Shown: positions 1 through 6,882 of the stretch, piece by piece
Layout of the letters: each line of letters opens with the position of its first letter
Numbering within the stretch: position 1 is the stretch's first letter
The notes under the pieces: model-generated
What the model was told of the DNA's origin: nothing
Database searches by the model: none
Seen by the model: the letters and a program-made list of their open reading frames with translations, nothing else
Program-made: the position numbers and the translations under genes
From: Bacillota bacterium
GTDB taxonomy: Bacteria > Bacillota > Clostridia > Lachnospirales > Anaerotignaceae
Direction: 5' to 3'
Assembly (NCBI GenBank): GCA_023413275.1
Contig: JAEZPX010000204.1
Span: 1-12,154, forward strand
Length of the DNA stretch: 12,154 bases

Positions 1-303
1 GGCGTATTCATTCTTGGTTTTGATGAAAAAAAATATCAAAAGCAGTATGAGAAACAAGTAAATGAAATTCACTTGATTGCAAATCAATTTGAATTGATGC
101 ATTTATTTGAGGAATTACAGTTGGATACCCTAGTTTTTGACGGTAATTTGGCGATTTATTTGTGGGCACACATTCAAGGCATTGCGCAGTTGCTTCATAG
201 CAAAGGGGACTGGATGGAGGACTATTATGGTATTTCCATTGAGAGTATCATTCATGGGCAAATGAAACTGACGAGACAGATGCTTGGAGGGTTATATGAA
301 TAG
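1..303 (+). CDS. TetR-family transcriptional regulator, C-terminal part (5' end outside window)
   Basis: The frame is open from the first base of the window, so the gene begins upstream and only about 100 C-terminal residues are visible. They are helical and contain LWAHIQGIAQLL, which resembles the W-x-x-x-(H/Q)-G-(L/I)-A helix common in TetR-type ligand-binding and dimerisation domains. The DNA-binding half is not in view, so the family call rests on this helix, on size and on context. The last codons overlap the start of the next gene by 8 bp, which points to one transcript and translational coupling. The simplest reading is a local repressor that senses a small molecule and controls the enzyme encoded next to it. 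A different all-helical regulator cannot be excluded. Confidence 0.6.
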   Translation, partial: GVFILGFDEKKYQKQYEKQVNEIHLIANQFELMHLFEELQLDTLVFDGNLAIYLWAHIQGIAQLLHSKGDWMEDYYGISIESIIHGQMKLTRQMLGGLYE

Positions 304-1423
304 GAGTAGAAGAATGTTCATGAGGATATGTTTATCAGCAGTAGTAATTATAATCCTTGCTATGGCTTCTTGGGATGGGGCTTTCATGAAAACGAAATAT
401 AATATTGCAGATGATGGGTATGATATTGAAAAAAATATCATGTCTGAAGGGGAATTTCAATTAATTCGTGGGGGAATTACATCTTCCAGCAGCCATAATA
501 TGCAGCCATGGAAGATAAAAATTTTGGATGAAAATACATTTACATTATATGCGGATATGGAAAAAACTCTGCCTGTGATCGATCCCGAGAACAAACAGCT
601 TCTTATGAGTTTGGGTACTTTTATTGGCTCCGTTAAGGAAACGGCAAAGGAATTGGGGCTGGATTTGCATGTGGAGTATGCACCCATTGATACAAGTAAA
701 AAGCAAAATCAGATTGCAACATTTCAAATTGTAGGGGCATTAGAAAATCAGATTGACGCTATGACATCTGCTACCCAAGGGGTAAAAAAGGAAGCTCCTA
801 AACTGGAGAAGGAAAAAATATCCGATTTAATGGAAATTACTTTGAAAGGCTATCAGATACAATGGGTGAAGGAGGAACAAAAGTCACTTTTCCAGGAATA
901 TTTATTAAAAGGCACTAAAATTGAAGCGAGTAATCAAAAAGCCATGGAAGAACTTCTGCATATTTTTCGATTTACAAAGTGGTCGAAGAATCACTATAGA
1001 TACGGTCTATCTTTAAATACCATGTCACCCGCATTACGAATGTTTGTGGAACCGCTATTGGGTGTAAACCAACAATGGGATTTATTTGGGAAAAAATCTA
1101 TCACTGCATTTGAACAGCGATTGAAAAATGAAAAGGCCTATATGATTCTTTCCCTTGAGAACCCAGAGCCGTCTGACTACATTAGAGCAGGTGAGGCTCT
1201 TTCTGTGCTAGGACTTCACGCAGAAGGGTATACCATAAAGCCTGCAGTTCAGCTGATAGAGCCATTAGAAGGGATGAATGCGGTTTGCAAGGAAATGAAA
1301 GAAACATTTGGTATTCAAGGGGAGGTTATACTTATCCTTGGCTTTACAGAAAGAGGAACAGGTTATCATGATTCTGTGCGACACCAAGTTATGGACATTA
1401 TCATGGATTCAGAGGTTATATAG
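296..1423 (+). CDS. Exported Acg-like nitroreductase-fold (FMN-binding) protein with a Tat-like signal
   Basis: The protein has 375 residues from the ATG at 296, chosen because GGAGG (286-290) lies 5 nt upstream; a TTG twelve bases earlier has no such site. Residues 65-72 read SSHNMQPW, the FMN-phosphate-side motif of nitroreductase-fold proteins. It is followed by D-x-x-x-x-LP-x-xDP and a SLG-containing helix, the order seen in Acg-type proteins, which are double-length nitroreductase relatives. A second half-domain near the end (AGEALSVLGLHAEGY) completes the fold. The N-terminus is SRRMFM followed by a hydrophobic stretch (about residues 11-23) and a possible AMA cleavage site, so export by the Tat route, or anchoring by this helix, is likely. 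The substrate is unknown, and some Acg proteins are thought to bind or store flavin rather than catalyse. It overlaps the upstream regulator gene and ends at a terminator. Confidence 0.72.
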   Translation: MNRSRRMFMRICLSAVVIIILAMASWDGAFMKTKYNIADDGYDIEKNIMSEGEFQLIRGGITSSSSHNMQPWKIKILDENTFTLYADMEKTLPVIDPENKQLLMSLGTFIGSVKETAKELGLDLHVEYAPIDTSKKQNQIATFQIVGALENQIDAMTSATQGVKKEAPKLEKEKISDLMEITLKGYQIQWVKEEQKSLFQEYLLKGTKIEASNQKAMEELLHIFRFTKWSKNHYRYGLSLNTMSPALRMFVEPLLGVNQQWDLFGKKSITAFEQRLKNEKAYMILSLENPEPSDYIRAGEALSVLGLHAEGYTIKPAVQLIEPLEGMNAVCKEMKETFGIQGEVILILGFTERGTGYHDSVRHQVMDIIMDSEVI

Positions 1424-1434
1424 GAAAAGAATTT

Positions 1435-1463
1435 AGGGCAAACATAAGGTTTGCTCTTTTTTT
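1435..1463 (+). terminator. Rho-independent terminator after the Acg-like gene
   Basis: A 9-bp stem (1435-1443 with 1449-1457, one G-T pair) encloses the loop ATAAG and runs into seven T residues. It lies just after the stop at 1423 and closes the regulator/enzyme operon. Confidence 0.9.
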
Positions 1464-1833
1464 GTGGAAGCAAAGGCCATATCTTTTAGAAAATAATAAA
1501 GATGAATCGTTATAATTAAATAGATTTCCATTATTAAAAAGTATTAAATTTTCCTGACCTATACTAAAAATTTATGTTTTGGCTTGATTTGTTTATGGGT
1601 GTGGGATATAAAAATATATAGATTTTCGACAATTTTTATAGTAAAATAACTGAGAATCTATAAAGAAGGGGATTACATCATAAGATATGATATTCAAGGT
1701 TTTGTGCTTGAGGAGTTCAAGTTACATTTATTTACTCGAACAAAGTCGTATCAGGAGATTATTAATGTGATTTTTATTTGTAGTAATATAATAACTGCAG
1801 CGTGTTTTAATGACTAAAGTTAGGGAGCCCAAT
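1464..1833. other. A+T-rich intergenic region upstream of the diguanylate cyclase
   Basis: About 370 bases without a supported gene. It holds one Spo0A-box-like site (1623-1632) with a TAAAAT hexamer nearby (1642-1647), a purine-rich AAGAAGGGG at 1663-1671, and an open frame (1650-1812) with no ATG, GTG or TTG start in a sensible position. No c-di-GMP riboswitch was recognised. The promoter of the cyclase must lie here, but no -35/-10 pair with normal spacing is convincing. Confidence 0.5.
1623..1632 (+). promoter_or_regulatory. Spo0A-box-like site
   Basis: The site reads TTTTCGACAA, on the other strand TTGTCGAAAA, which matches the known 0A-box core TGTCGAA and its flanks. It lies 10 bases before a TAAAAT hexamer and about 200 bases before the cyclase start. 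A 7-base core is expected about once or twice by chance in a window this size, so this is suggestive only. It also assumes a sporulating host. Confidence 0.35.
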
Positions 1834-3282
1834 GTGAAAAAACATATCTTGCTGATTAGTAACTTAATTATTATTTTCTCTTTAATAACCGGTTTTATTG
1901 GGGTGGTGTATAAACAGACCAAATCTTATCAAGAATTGGCTGAAGAATATTTGGCAAATATCCTCAGCATTGCAGAAGTGGATATTACAAAGCAAATTGA
2001 AAACGCTATGACAAAACCTGTGATGGTATCAAAGACAATGGCAAACGACGAGTTTTTGAAAAAGTGGTTTGCCATTGAAGAGGAAAATCAAAATAGGGAT
2101 GGCTATATGAATGAATTATACAGCTATCTCAATGCATATAAAGAAAAGTATGGCTATACAACGGTTTTTTGTGTTTCAGCACAAACGGGTAATTATTATT
2201 ATCAAGATGGTTTAAATAAAAAGCTCTCAAAAAATGATGAACATGATGTTTGGTATTATAATTTTATTGAATCCGGTAACGAATATGATCTTCAAATTGA
2301 TACCAATGAAGCGGATGCTAATATCATTACATCCTTTGTTAATTTTCGTATGGAGAGTGAAGACGGAGAGCTTCTTGGTGTCATTGGAGTGGGCCTTGAA
2401 ATCTCTGACATAGAAGGCATTGTGCGTTCTTATGAAGATAATTATAATTTATCTGTTTATATTGTGAATGTGAGAGGCTCCGAAAACTCCTTTGGAAAAG
2501 ATACAGATGTTTTTGTGAGCGAAGAGGAATTGGCAAGACGAACAGGAATACAGAATAAAATATTAACTGATTTCTCTACTGAGCCTTTTATGAGATGGTT
2601 TACCTCGCCAAATGAAAGGAAATGTATTATAACGAAATATGATGAAACCCTTGGGTGGTATTTGATTTTAGAGAAAGATACGTTTTCAATAAACCGTTCC
2701 TTTCAAAAAGGAATTATGGATAATGTCATTTTTATGCTTATTTCTCTAGCTGCATGCATTATGGTAACAACAACAGTTTTTCTGAATTTTAACCATCGGA
2801 CCATTGAAATGGAGAATACAGATGAATTAACCGGATTGCCCAATAGCAAGCTGTTTTATAGGCAGTATCATTCTTTTGTAAGAAAGCATCATGATCGTAG
2901 AAAAACCATTTTTATGTTTGATATAGATAATTTTAAGGATATTAATGATACCCAAGGGCATTTATTTGGAAATGAAATTCTTGCTAAGGTGGGAGATATT
3001 CTGAAAAAGACAGTTGAGGGTCATGGGATAGCTGCCCGCTGGGGTGGGGATGAATTCATTGGTGCTCTTGATGCCAGTCCCCAAGAGGCAGAAACCATAT
3101 TGAAAGGGTTTATGGATGATTTGAGGAAACTGGACAAAGAGATGGGATATATTGTGACTGTCAGCGTAGGTATTGCTGAAATTCTCAAACCATTCAGTGG
3201 GGAACAACTGATACAAAAGGTGGATGAAGCTGTTTATCTTTCTAAACAGAATGGCAGAAATCAAATCACACTTTATAAATAA
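1834..3282 (+). CDS. Membrane-bound diguanylate cyclase (dCache sensor plus GGDEF domain)
   Basis: I place the start at GTG 1834 (482 residues) because AGGGAG (1822-1827) lies 6 nt upstream; the in-frame ATG at 1810 has no ribosome binding site. A transmembrane helix (about residues 5-25) is followed by a roughly 270-residue extracytoplasmic region that resembles a double Cache sensor, a second helix (about 296-318), and a C-terminal GGDEF domain from about 328. The catalytic motif GGDEF is intact at 404-408, and DIDNFKDIND supplies the metal- and nucleotide-binding region, so the enzyme should make cyclic di-GMP from two GTP. The four residues at the inhibitory I-site position (normally RxxD) are EGHG, so product feedback at that site is probably absent. 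There is no EAL or HD-GYP domain. It is monocistronic, with a terminator 40 bases after the stop. The ligand is unknown. Confidence 0.9.
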   Translation: MKKHILLISNLIIIFSLITGFIGVVYKQTKSYQELAEEYLANILSIAEVDITKQIENAMTKPVMVSKTMANDEFLKKWFAIEEENQNRDGYMNELYSYLNAYKEKYGYTTVFCVSAQTGNYYYQDGLNKKLSKNDEHDVWYYNFIESGNEYDLQIDTNEADANIITSFVNFRMESEDGELLGVIGVGLEISDIEGIVRSYEDNYNLSVYIVNVRGSENSFGKDTDVFVSEEELARRTGIQNKILTDFSTEPFMRWFTSPNERKCIITKYDETLGWYLILEKDTFSINRSFQKGIMDNVIFMLISLAACIMVTTTVFLNFNHRTIEMENTDELTGLPNSKLFYRQYHSFVRKHHDRRKTIFMFDIDNFKDINDTQGHLFGNEILAKVGDILKKTVEGHGIAARWGGDEFIGALDASPQEAETILKGFMDDLRKLDKEMGYIVTVSVGIAEILKPFSGEQLIQKVDEAVYLSKQNGRNQITLYK

Positions 3283-3322
3283 GTTCAATTTCAGTCTTAT
3301 TAGAGAATGAAGTCATTAAAAG

Positions 3323-3365
3323 CAGACCCTCTATGATTATACAAATCATAAAGGGTCTGTTTTTG
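3323..3365. terminator. Strong terminator between convergent genes, probably bidirectional
   Basis: Arms CAGACCCT (3323-3330) and AGGGTCTG (3352-3359), extended inward by TATGATT/AATCATA (3332-3338 with 3344-3350), give about 15 paired bases with one mismatch and a 5-nt loop. TTTTT follows on the plus strand (cyclase). On the minus strand the hairpin is followed by CTTTT, a weaker signal that can serve the ABC-F gene. Confidence 0.92.
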
Positions 3366-3420
3366 TGAAATAGATAGGTACTCAATTTATCATAGTCGTT
3401 TATCCCAATGAGCTGAAAAG

Positions 3421-4887
3421 TTAGAGAGATATTGTTTTTGTTGCAACATTTTCGCAAAAAGCTTTGTCATGCTCAACAAACAAGAGGGTGGGTTTAAAAT
3501 CTAGGATTACTTTTTCTAGTTGAATGCGTGAGAGTACATCAACAAAATTAAGGGGTTCGTCCCAAATATGAATATGAGCCTTTTCACAAAGACTTTTGGC
3601 TATGAGTACTTTCTTTTTTTGACCGCCGCTGAAAACAGAAATATCTTTTTCAAACTGTACCCGAGAAAAATCTAGTTTCCGTAAAATTGATTTAAACAAG
3701 CTCTCGTCAATATCACACTGCTTTGCAAACTCAGACAAATTGCCACAAAGAGCAGAGGTATCTTGTGAAATATATGAGATTTTAAGTTCTGGTGCAGTAA
3801 AAATGGTTCCTGTATGGGTAATTTGCTCACCGTATATCAATTTTAAAATGGTTGATTTGCCGGAACCGTTTTTGCCCCACAAAGAGATAATATCACCTGT
3901 ATTAATCGAAAAAGAAATATTTTGAAACACAATAGTATCGCCGTAACAAGCAGATACATTATCAAATGCAATTAAAGTTTTACTATGATGCAAGGATTGT
4001 TCTATTTTTAGCTCTTCGGCGGTTTCAATATTTTTCAATAATTTCTGTTTTTCTTCCACGCTGCTTTCCATACGTTTTTGAATAGATTTGGCTCTTTTCA
4101 TGGTTTTAGCCGCTTTATGCCCAATGTAGCCTCTGTCGCAGGGGCCTTCTCCGAACTTGCTGGCTTCGGTTCTATCTGACCATGAACGCTTCTCTTTTGC
4201 AGTTTTATTTAATCTGGCTATTTCATTTTTCAGTTTTTCATTTTGTGCAATTTCATAACAATCTTGTAACTGCTTGTTTTGGTACCAAGAAGAAAAGTTT
4301 CCCTTCTGAATTTCAATGTTCGTTTTATTAATGGAAAGAATGTGATCAATACTGGAATCCAAAAAATCTCTATCATGAGAAACCAAAATAAATCCTTTCT
4401 TTTGATTGAGATATTTGCTCACAATTTGTCTGCCCTCGGCATCTAGATGATTGGTGGGTTCATCAATCAATAAAAATGTGTTTTCTTTTAGAAATAAAAC
4501 TGCTAGCAAAATCTTGGTTTGTTCTCCCTTTGAAAGGGATTCAAAGGGTCGATATAATACTTCGTCAGAGAGATTCAATAAGTTTAATTCTTTAAATAAT
4601 TCCCATTGTAAATAATTAGGGTAAATATCTTCTATTACATTTATAGTGAATTGAGATGAATTTTCAACGGGATAGGGGAAATATGCCATTTCTACTGATT
4701 TCGAAATGGTGCCCCCATATTCAAATTTACCTAGTAAAAGGTTTAAAAACGTAGTTTTACCTCTGCCGTTCCTACCTGTAAAACCTAGTTTCCAATCAGT
4801 ATCTATTTGAAAGCTTACATTTTCAAATACGTTATCATAACTTCCTTCATATGAAAAAGTCAAGTTTTTAATGTTTATTTGCGACAT
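3421..4887 (-). CDS. Lsa-type ABC-F ribosome-protection ATPase (antibiotic resistance class)
   Basis: The protein has 488 residues with two ATP-binding domains in one chain and no transmembrane domain, the ABC-F plan. Domain 1 has Walker A GRNGRGKT (38-45), signature LSKGEQ (118-123), Walker B LLIDEPTNHLD (139-149) and switch H171. Domain 2 has GKNGSGKS (338-345), FSGGQ (419-423), IWDEPLNFVD (441-450) and H473. The linker (about 195-300) is long, basic and helical, as in factors that reach the peptidyl-transferase centre. Length, the opening TDWKLGFTGRNGRGKTT block and the WDEPLN variant resemble Lsa-family proteins, which displace lincosamides, streptogramin A and pleuromutilins from the 50S subunit. 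Drug spectrum cannot be read from sequence. AGGAGGA lies 6 nt before ATG. The long leader contains an upstream ORF and attenuator, which fits drug-inducible expression. Confidence 0.9.
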   Translation of the reverse strand: MSQINIKNLTFSYEGSYDNVFENVSFQIDTDWKLGFTGRNGRGKTTFLNLLLGKFEYGGTISKSVEMAYFPYPVENSSQFTINVIEDIYPNYLQWELFKELNLLNLSDEVLYRPFESLSKGEQTKILLAVLFLKENTFLLIDEPTNHLDAEGRQIVSKYLNQKKGFILVSHDRDFLDSSIDHILSINKTNIEIQKGNFSSWYQNKQLQDCYEIAQNEKLKNEIARLNKTAKEKRSWSDRTEASKFGEGPCDRGYIGHKAAKTMKRAKSIQKRMESSVEEKQKLLKNIETAEELKIEQSLHHSKTLIAFDNVSACYGDTIVFQNISFSINTGDIISLWGKNGSGKSTILKLIYGEQITHTGTIFTAPELKISYISQDTSALCGNLSEFAKQCDIDESLFKSILRKLDFSRVQFEKDISVFSGGQKKKVLIAKSLCEKAHIHIWDEPLNFVDVLSRIQLEKVILDFKPTLLFVEHDKAFCENVATKTISL

Positions 4888-4901
4888 GTATTGTCCTCCT
4901 T

Positions 4902-4940
4902 AAAAAAAATAGACTGCAAGAAAGTAAATTCTTACAGCCT
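4902..4940 (-). terminator. Intrinsic terminator inside the ABC-F leader (attenuator terminator)
   Basis: On the minus strand AGGCTGTAAGAA (4929-4940) pairs with TTCTTGCAGTCT (4911-4922): 12 bp including two G-U pairs and a 6-nt loop. A single A and then eight T residues (4902-4909) follow. It ends only a few bases before the ribosome binding site of the ABC-F gene, so if it forms it stops transcription before the coding region. Confidence 0.9.
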
Positions 4941-5067
4941 AAATAAAACGAGACAATACAAAAAAAGTCCCCCAATTATATAAGAGCTTTAAAATGAATC
5001 ACTTTCTTGCAAATTGGCACAACAAAAACAATGGTAAACCATTATAATTGTTTGAATGCCTAAATTG

Positions 5068-5088
5068 TTAGCAAGAAAAGTTAATCAT
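5068..5088 (-). CDS. Leader peptide MINFSC (upstream ORF of the ABC-F gene)
   Basis: A six-codon ORF with ATG at 5086-5088 and stop TAA at 5068-5070. GGAG (5097-5100) lies 8 nt upstream, and a well-formed promoter begins the transcript only about 26 bases before the ATG. Codons 3-6 coincide with segment 1 of the attenuator, so ribosome position on this ORF should decide which hairpins form. Short leader peptides of this kind precede several resistance genes. Whether the peptide sequence itself causes drug-dependent stalling is unknown. Confidence 0.75.
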   Translation of the reverse strand: MINFSC

Positions 5089-5120
5089 TTTTTCAACTCC
5101 AATCTTCTTAACATAGTTTC

Positions 5121-5149
5121 ATTTTACTACGATTTCAATGGAATTACAA
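5121..5149 (-). promoter_or_regulatory. Promoter of the ABC-F leader
   Basis: On the minus strand a -35 hexamer TTGTAA (5144-5149) is separated by exactly 17 bp from a -10 hexamer TAAAAT (5121-5126). A start near 5114 would give a leader of about 225 nt containing the upstream ORF and all attenuator segments. Confidence 0.75.
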
Positions 5150-5255
5150 GTTAATTTATTTCAGTTTATAGAGAAGAAGCTTGAATGCTCCCGCCTATAA
5201 AAAAAATTGTTTGTCTCATAGAAACAGATAAATTGAGACGCTTTTCAAAAGTGAA

Positions 5256-5666
5256 CTACTTTTTTTGATTGCGCAGCATGCCGCATCTGTTATCTGGTAA
5301 GTATTCGAATTGATATTTATGATATAAAAGGTCTGCGGGATAATTTGCTATTAAACAAACATAACTGTCTTCATAGGTATTTTCCTCAAAATATGTGTTG
5401 ATGGCTTTCATAATTACCTTGCCATACCCCTTGCCTTGATATGCAGTGTCCACCATAATATCACTGACAACGTAGGTGATACCGCCATCACCAACAATTC
5501 TGCCAAAGCCAATCAATTGTTCTTCATCATAAAGGGACACAGTAAATAAAGAATTATTGAGGGCAATTTGGCTTCTATTTAAATCTTTATTTCCCATTCC
5601 GGAACGAATCCGTAGGCTCACATAATCCTGTGCTGATGGCACTTCATAAACAAGTTGTATTTTCAT
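5256..5666 (-). CDS. GNAT-family N-acetyltransferase
   Basis: The 136-residue protein is of usual length for a single-domain GNAT enzyme. A beta-strand SLYDEEQLIGFGRIV (44-58) leads to VVSDIMVDTAYQGKGYGK (66-83), which is motif A; QGKGYG (77-82) is the pyrophosphate-binding loop for acetyl-CoA. A C-terminal tyrosine-rich segment (YHKYQFEYLP) follows, as in this family. It should transfer an acetyl group to an amine, but the acceptor (small molecule, peptide or protein) cannot be told. GGAGG lies 8 nt before ATG. It sits between uppP and the ABC-F gene on the same strand, but the ABC-F gene has its own promoter and terminator-bearing leader. No clear terminator follows it. Confidence 0.85.
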   Translation of the reverse strand: MKIQLVYEVPSAQDYVSLRIRSGMGNKDLNRSQIALNNSLFTVSLYDEEQLIGFGRIVGDGGITYVVSDIMVDTAYQGKGYGKVIMKAINTYFEENTYEDSYVCLIANYPADLLYHKYQFEYLPDNRCGMLRNQKK

Positions 5667-5812
5667 CGGTTGTCCTCCAAAATAATTAAACCTATATTTT
5701 ATTTATGCTTTAGCATATCACATACCCATTGCAGAATCTATGGTTTTTAACAGATTTTTACGGCGAACCTGGGCATAAACCCATGAAGCTTTATGAATAG
5801 ATTAACTCAAAT

Positions 5813-6646
5813 CTAGACAATTGAAAAGTACACTATCACAATGATACCAAGGGCAATCCGATACCAGCCAAAGACCTTAAAATCATGCTTTTTAATATAT
5901 CCAAGTAGAAATTTTATAACTAAAATAGAAACCACAAAAGCTACTGCCATACCGATCCCTAAGATAAGCAATTCAGCACTTGTAAATGTAAGTCCGAATT
6001 TCAGTATTTTAAGGGCACTTAAGCCAAACATAACAGGGACCGCTAGAAAAAAAGTGAATTCTGCGGCAACTACTCTTGATATACCAATCAGCAAAGCACC
6101 AATTATGGTAGCTCCTGAACGAGAAGTGCCTGGAATGATAGAGAGTACTTGGAATAGTCCGATGATAAAAGCTGTTCTATAGGTGATATCATCTAATTTT
6201 GTGGTCGTTGGCAAGCGCTTTTTATTCCATTGTTCGATAAAAATAAATGCTACACCATAAAAAATCAAGGCCAGAGCAATTACCAAAGGAGTGTGTAAAT
6301 TGGCTTCAATATAATCATCGAAAAGGATTGTAACAATAGCTCCAGGGATACATGCAACTACTACTTTGAACCAAAGAGAAAAGATGTCCTTTTTTATAAT
6401 TGACTGGGATTTATTCCTAAACTGAAAGGGAAACATTTTTTTCCAAAATATAACCACTACTGCAAGAATTGCTCCAAGTTGAATTACAACAAAAAACATT
6501 TCTTTAAAGGCAGTGCTCATATTCAAGGCTACAAATTGGTCTACCAGAAGCATATGCCCTGTACTGCTGATGGGTAACCACTCAGTAATTCCCTCTATAA
6601 TTCCAATAAATATAACTTTCAAAATTTCTGTTAACGCAAGTGACAT
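5813..6646 (-). CDS. uppP: Undecaprenyl-diphosphatase UppP (BacA type)
   Basis: The 277-residue integral membrane protein has about eight hydrophobic helices and both hallmark motifs. The glutamate-rich segment E18-G-I-T-E22-W-L-P-I-S-S-T-G-H31 and PGTSRSG (172-178, R176) form the active site of the BacA/UppP family. The enzyme removes a phosphate from undecaprenyl diphosphate, returning the lipid carrier to peptidoglycan and other envelope polymer synthesis. Extra copies are known to give bacitracin tolerance because the drug binds its substrate. AGGAGG lies 9 nt before ATG, and an extended -10 promoter is present about 90 bases upstream. It appears to be transcribed alone or with the GNAT gene 147 bases downstream. 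Nothing in the sequence suggests damage. Confidence 0.96.
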   Translation of the reverse strand: MSLALTEILKVIFIGIIEGITEWLPISSTGHMLLVDQFVALNMSTAFKEMFFVVIQLGAILAVVVIFWKKMFPFQFRNKSQSIIKKDIFSLWFKVVVACIPGAIVTILFDDYIEANLHTPLVIALALIFYGVAFIFIEQWNKKRLPTTTKLDDITYRTAFIIGLFQVLSIIPGTSRSGATIIGALLIGISRVVAAEFTFFLAVPVMFGLSALKILKFGLTFTSAELLILGIGMAVAFVVSILVIKFLLGYIKKHDFKVFGWYRIALGIIVIVYFSIV

Positions 6647-6733
6647 TCTTTAAATCCTCCTTCTAAATCGTAAAATAGCCAACACCAATGATGGGCAGAG
6701 CAAATGGGCTTTGGCAATTGGGCGTTTCTACCA

Positions 6734-6742
6734 AGTATACCA
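6734..6742 (-). promoter_or_regulatory. Extended -10 promoter of uppP
   Basis: The minus strand reads TGGTATACT, a TGn extension in front of the -10 hexamer TATACT (6734-6739). The -35 region 17 bp upstream (AAATAC) is poor, as is usual for extended -10 promoters. It leaves an untranslated leader of about 80 nt. Confidence 0.55.
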
Positions 6743-6882
6743 CATTTTTATCTTTGGTATTTTAAGATTTACATAATTATTTTGTATCATAACTTTTTTG
6801 TATGATTTTCTAAATAAACAAGTTATAAAAATATAATTGAAAACAAAAACAAGTTTATGTAATAAAAAGTTTATAACCACTG
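6743..6882. other. Very A+T-rich divergent spacer between uppP and padR
   Basis: About 140 bases between the uppP promoter and the padR control region. It is mostly A and T, with no convincing gene, RNA or terminator. Confidence 0.5.

Larger units (their letters stand above)
4902..5088 (-). promoter_or_regulatory. Ribosome-controlled transcription attenuator of the ABC-F gene
   Basis: Four segments, in transcript order, can pair in exclusive ways. Segment 1 (5071-5081) lies inside the upstream ORF. Segment 2 (5001-5011) pairs with segment 1 (8 contiguous bp plus 2 after one bulged base), and the hairpin extends inward through 5012-5019 with 5057-5066. Segment 2 can instead pair perfectly over 11 bp with segment 4 (4915-4925). 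Segment 4 also forms the 3' arm of the terminator with segment 3 (4929-4940). With no stalled ribosome, 1:2 and 3:4 form and transcription ends. A ribosome held on the upstream ORF covers segment 1, frees segment 2 to capture segment 4, and allows read-through. Pairings are read from sequence; the mechanism is inferred by analogy with attenuators of other antibiotic-resistance ABC-F genes. Confidence 0.82.

Noticed and set aside
1650..1812. Open frame of about 54 codons upstream of the cyclase
   Set aside because: Only a CTG or ATA/ATC could start it. The purine-rich AAGGGG is near an ATC, and the ATG at 1687 is in another frame with 15-nt spacing. There is no convincing gene.
1424..1833. Cyclic di-GMP riboswitch upstream of the cyclase
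   Set aside because: I looked for the conserved GEMM-type core and paired stems and did not see them.
4961..4990. Possible extra terminator in the ABC-F leader (GGGGGAC followed by seven Ts on the minus strand)
   Set aside because: The only upstream complement gives a stem of mostly G-U pairs with a mismatch, far weaker than the downstream 12-bp hairpin. The T run alone is not enough.
5202..5239. Possible terminator after the GNAT gene (GTCTCA/TGAGAC with a later T run)
   Set aside because: The stem is 6 bp with a 15-base loop, and the T tract begins several bases after the stem, so it does not have the form of an intrinsic terminator.
5703..5718. TATGC-TTTA-GCATA palindrome upstream of the GNAT gene as an operator
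   Set aside because: The arms are five bases in A+T-rich DNA and no promoter with normal spacing surrounds it. This is within what chance would give.
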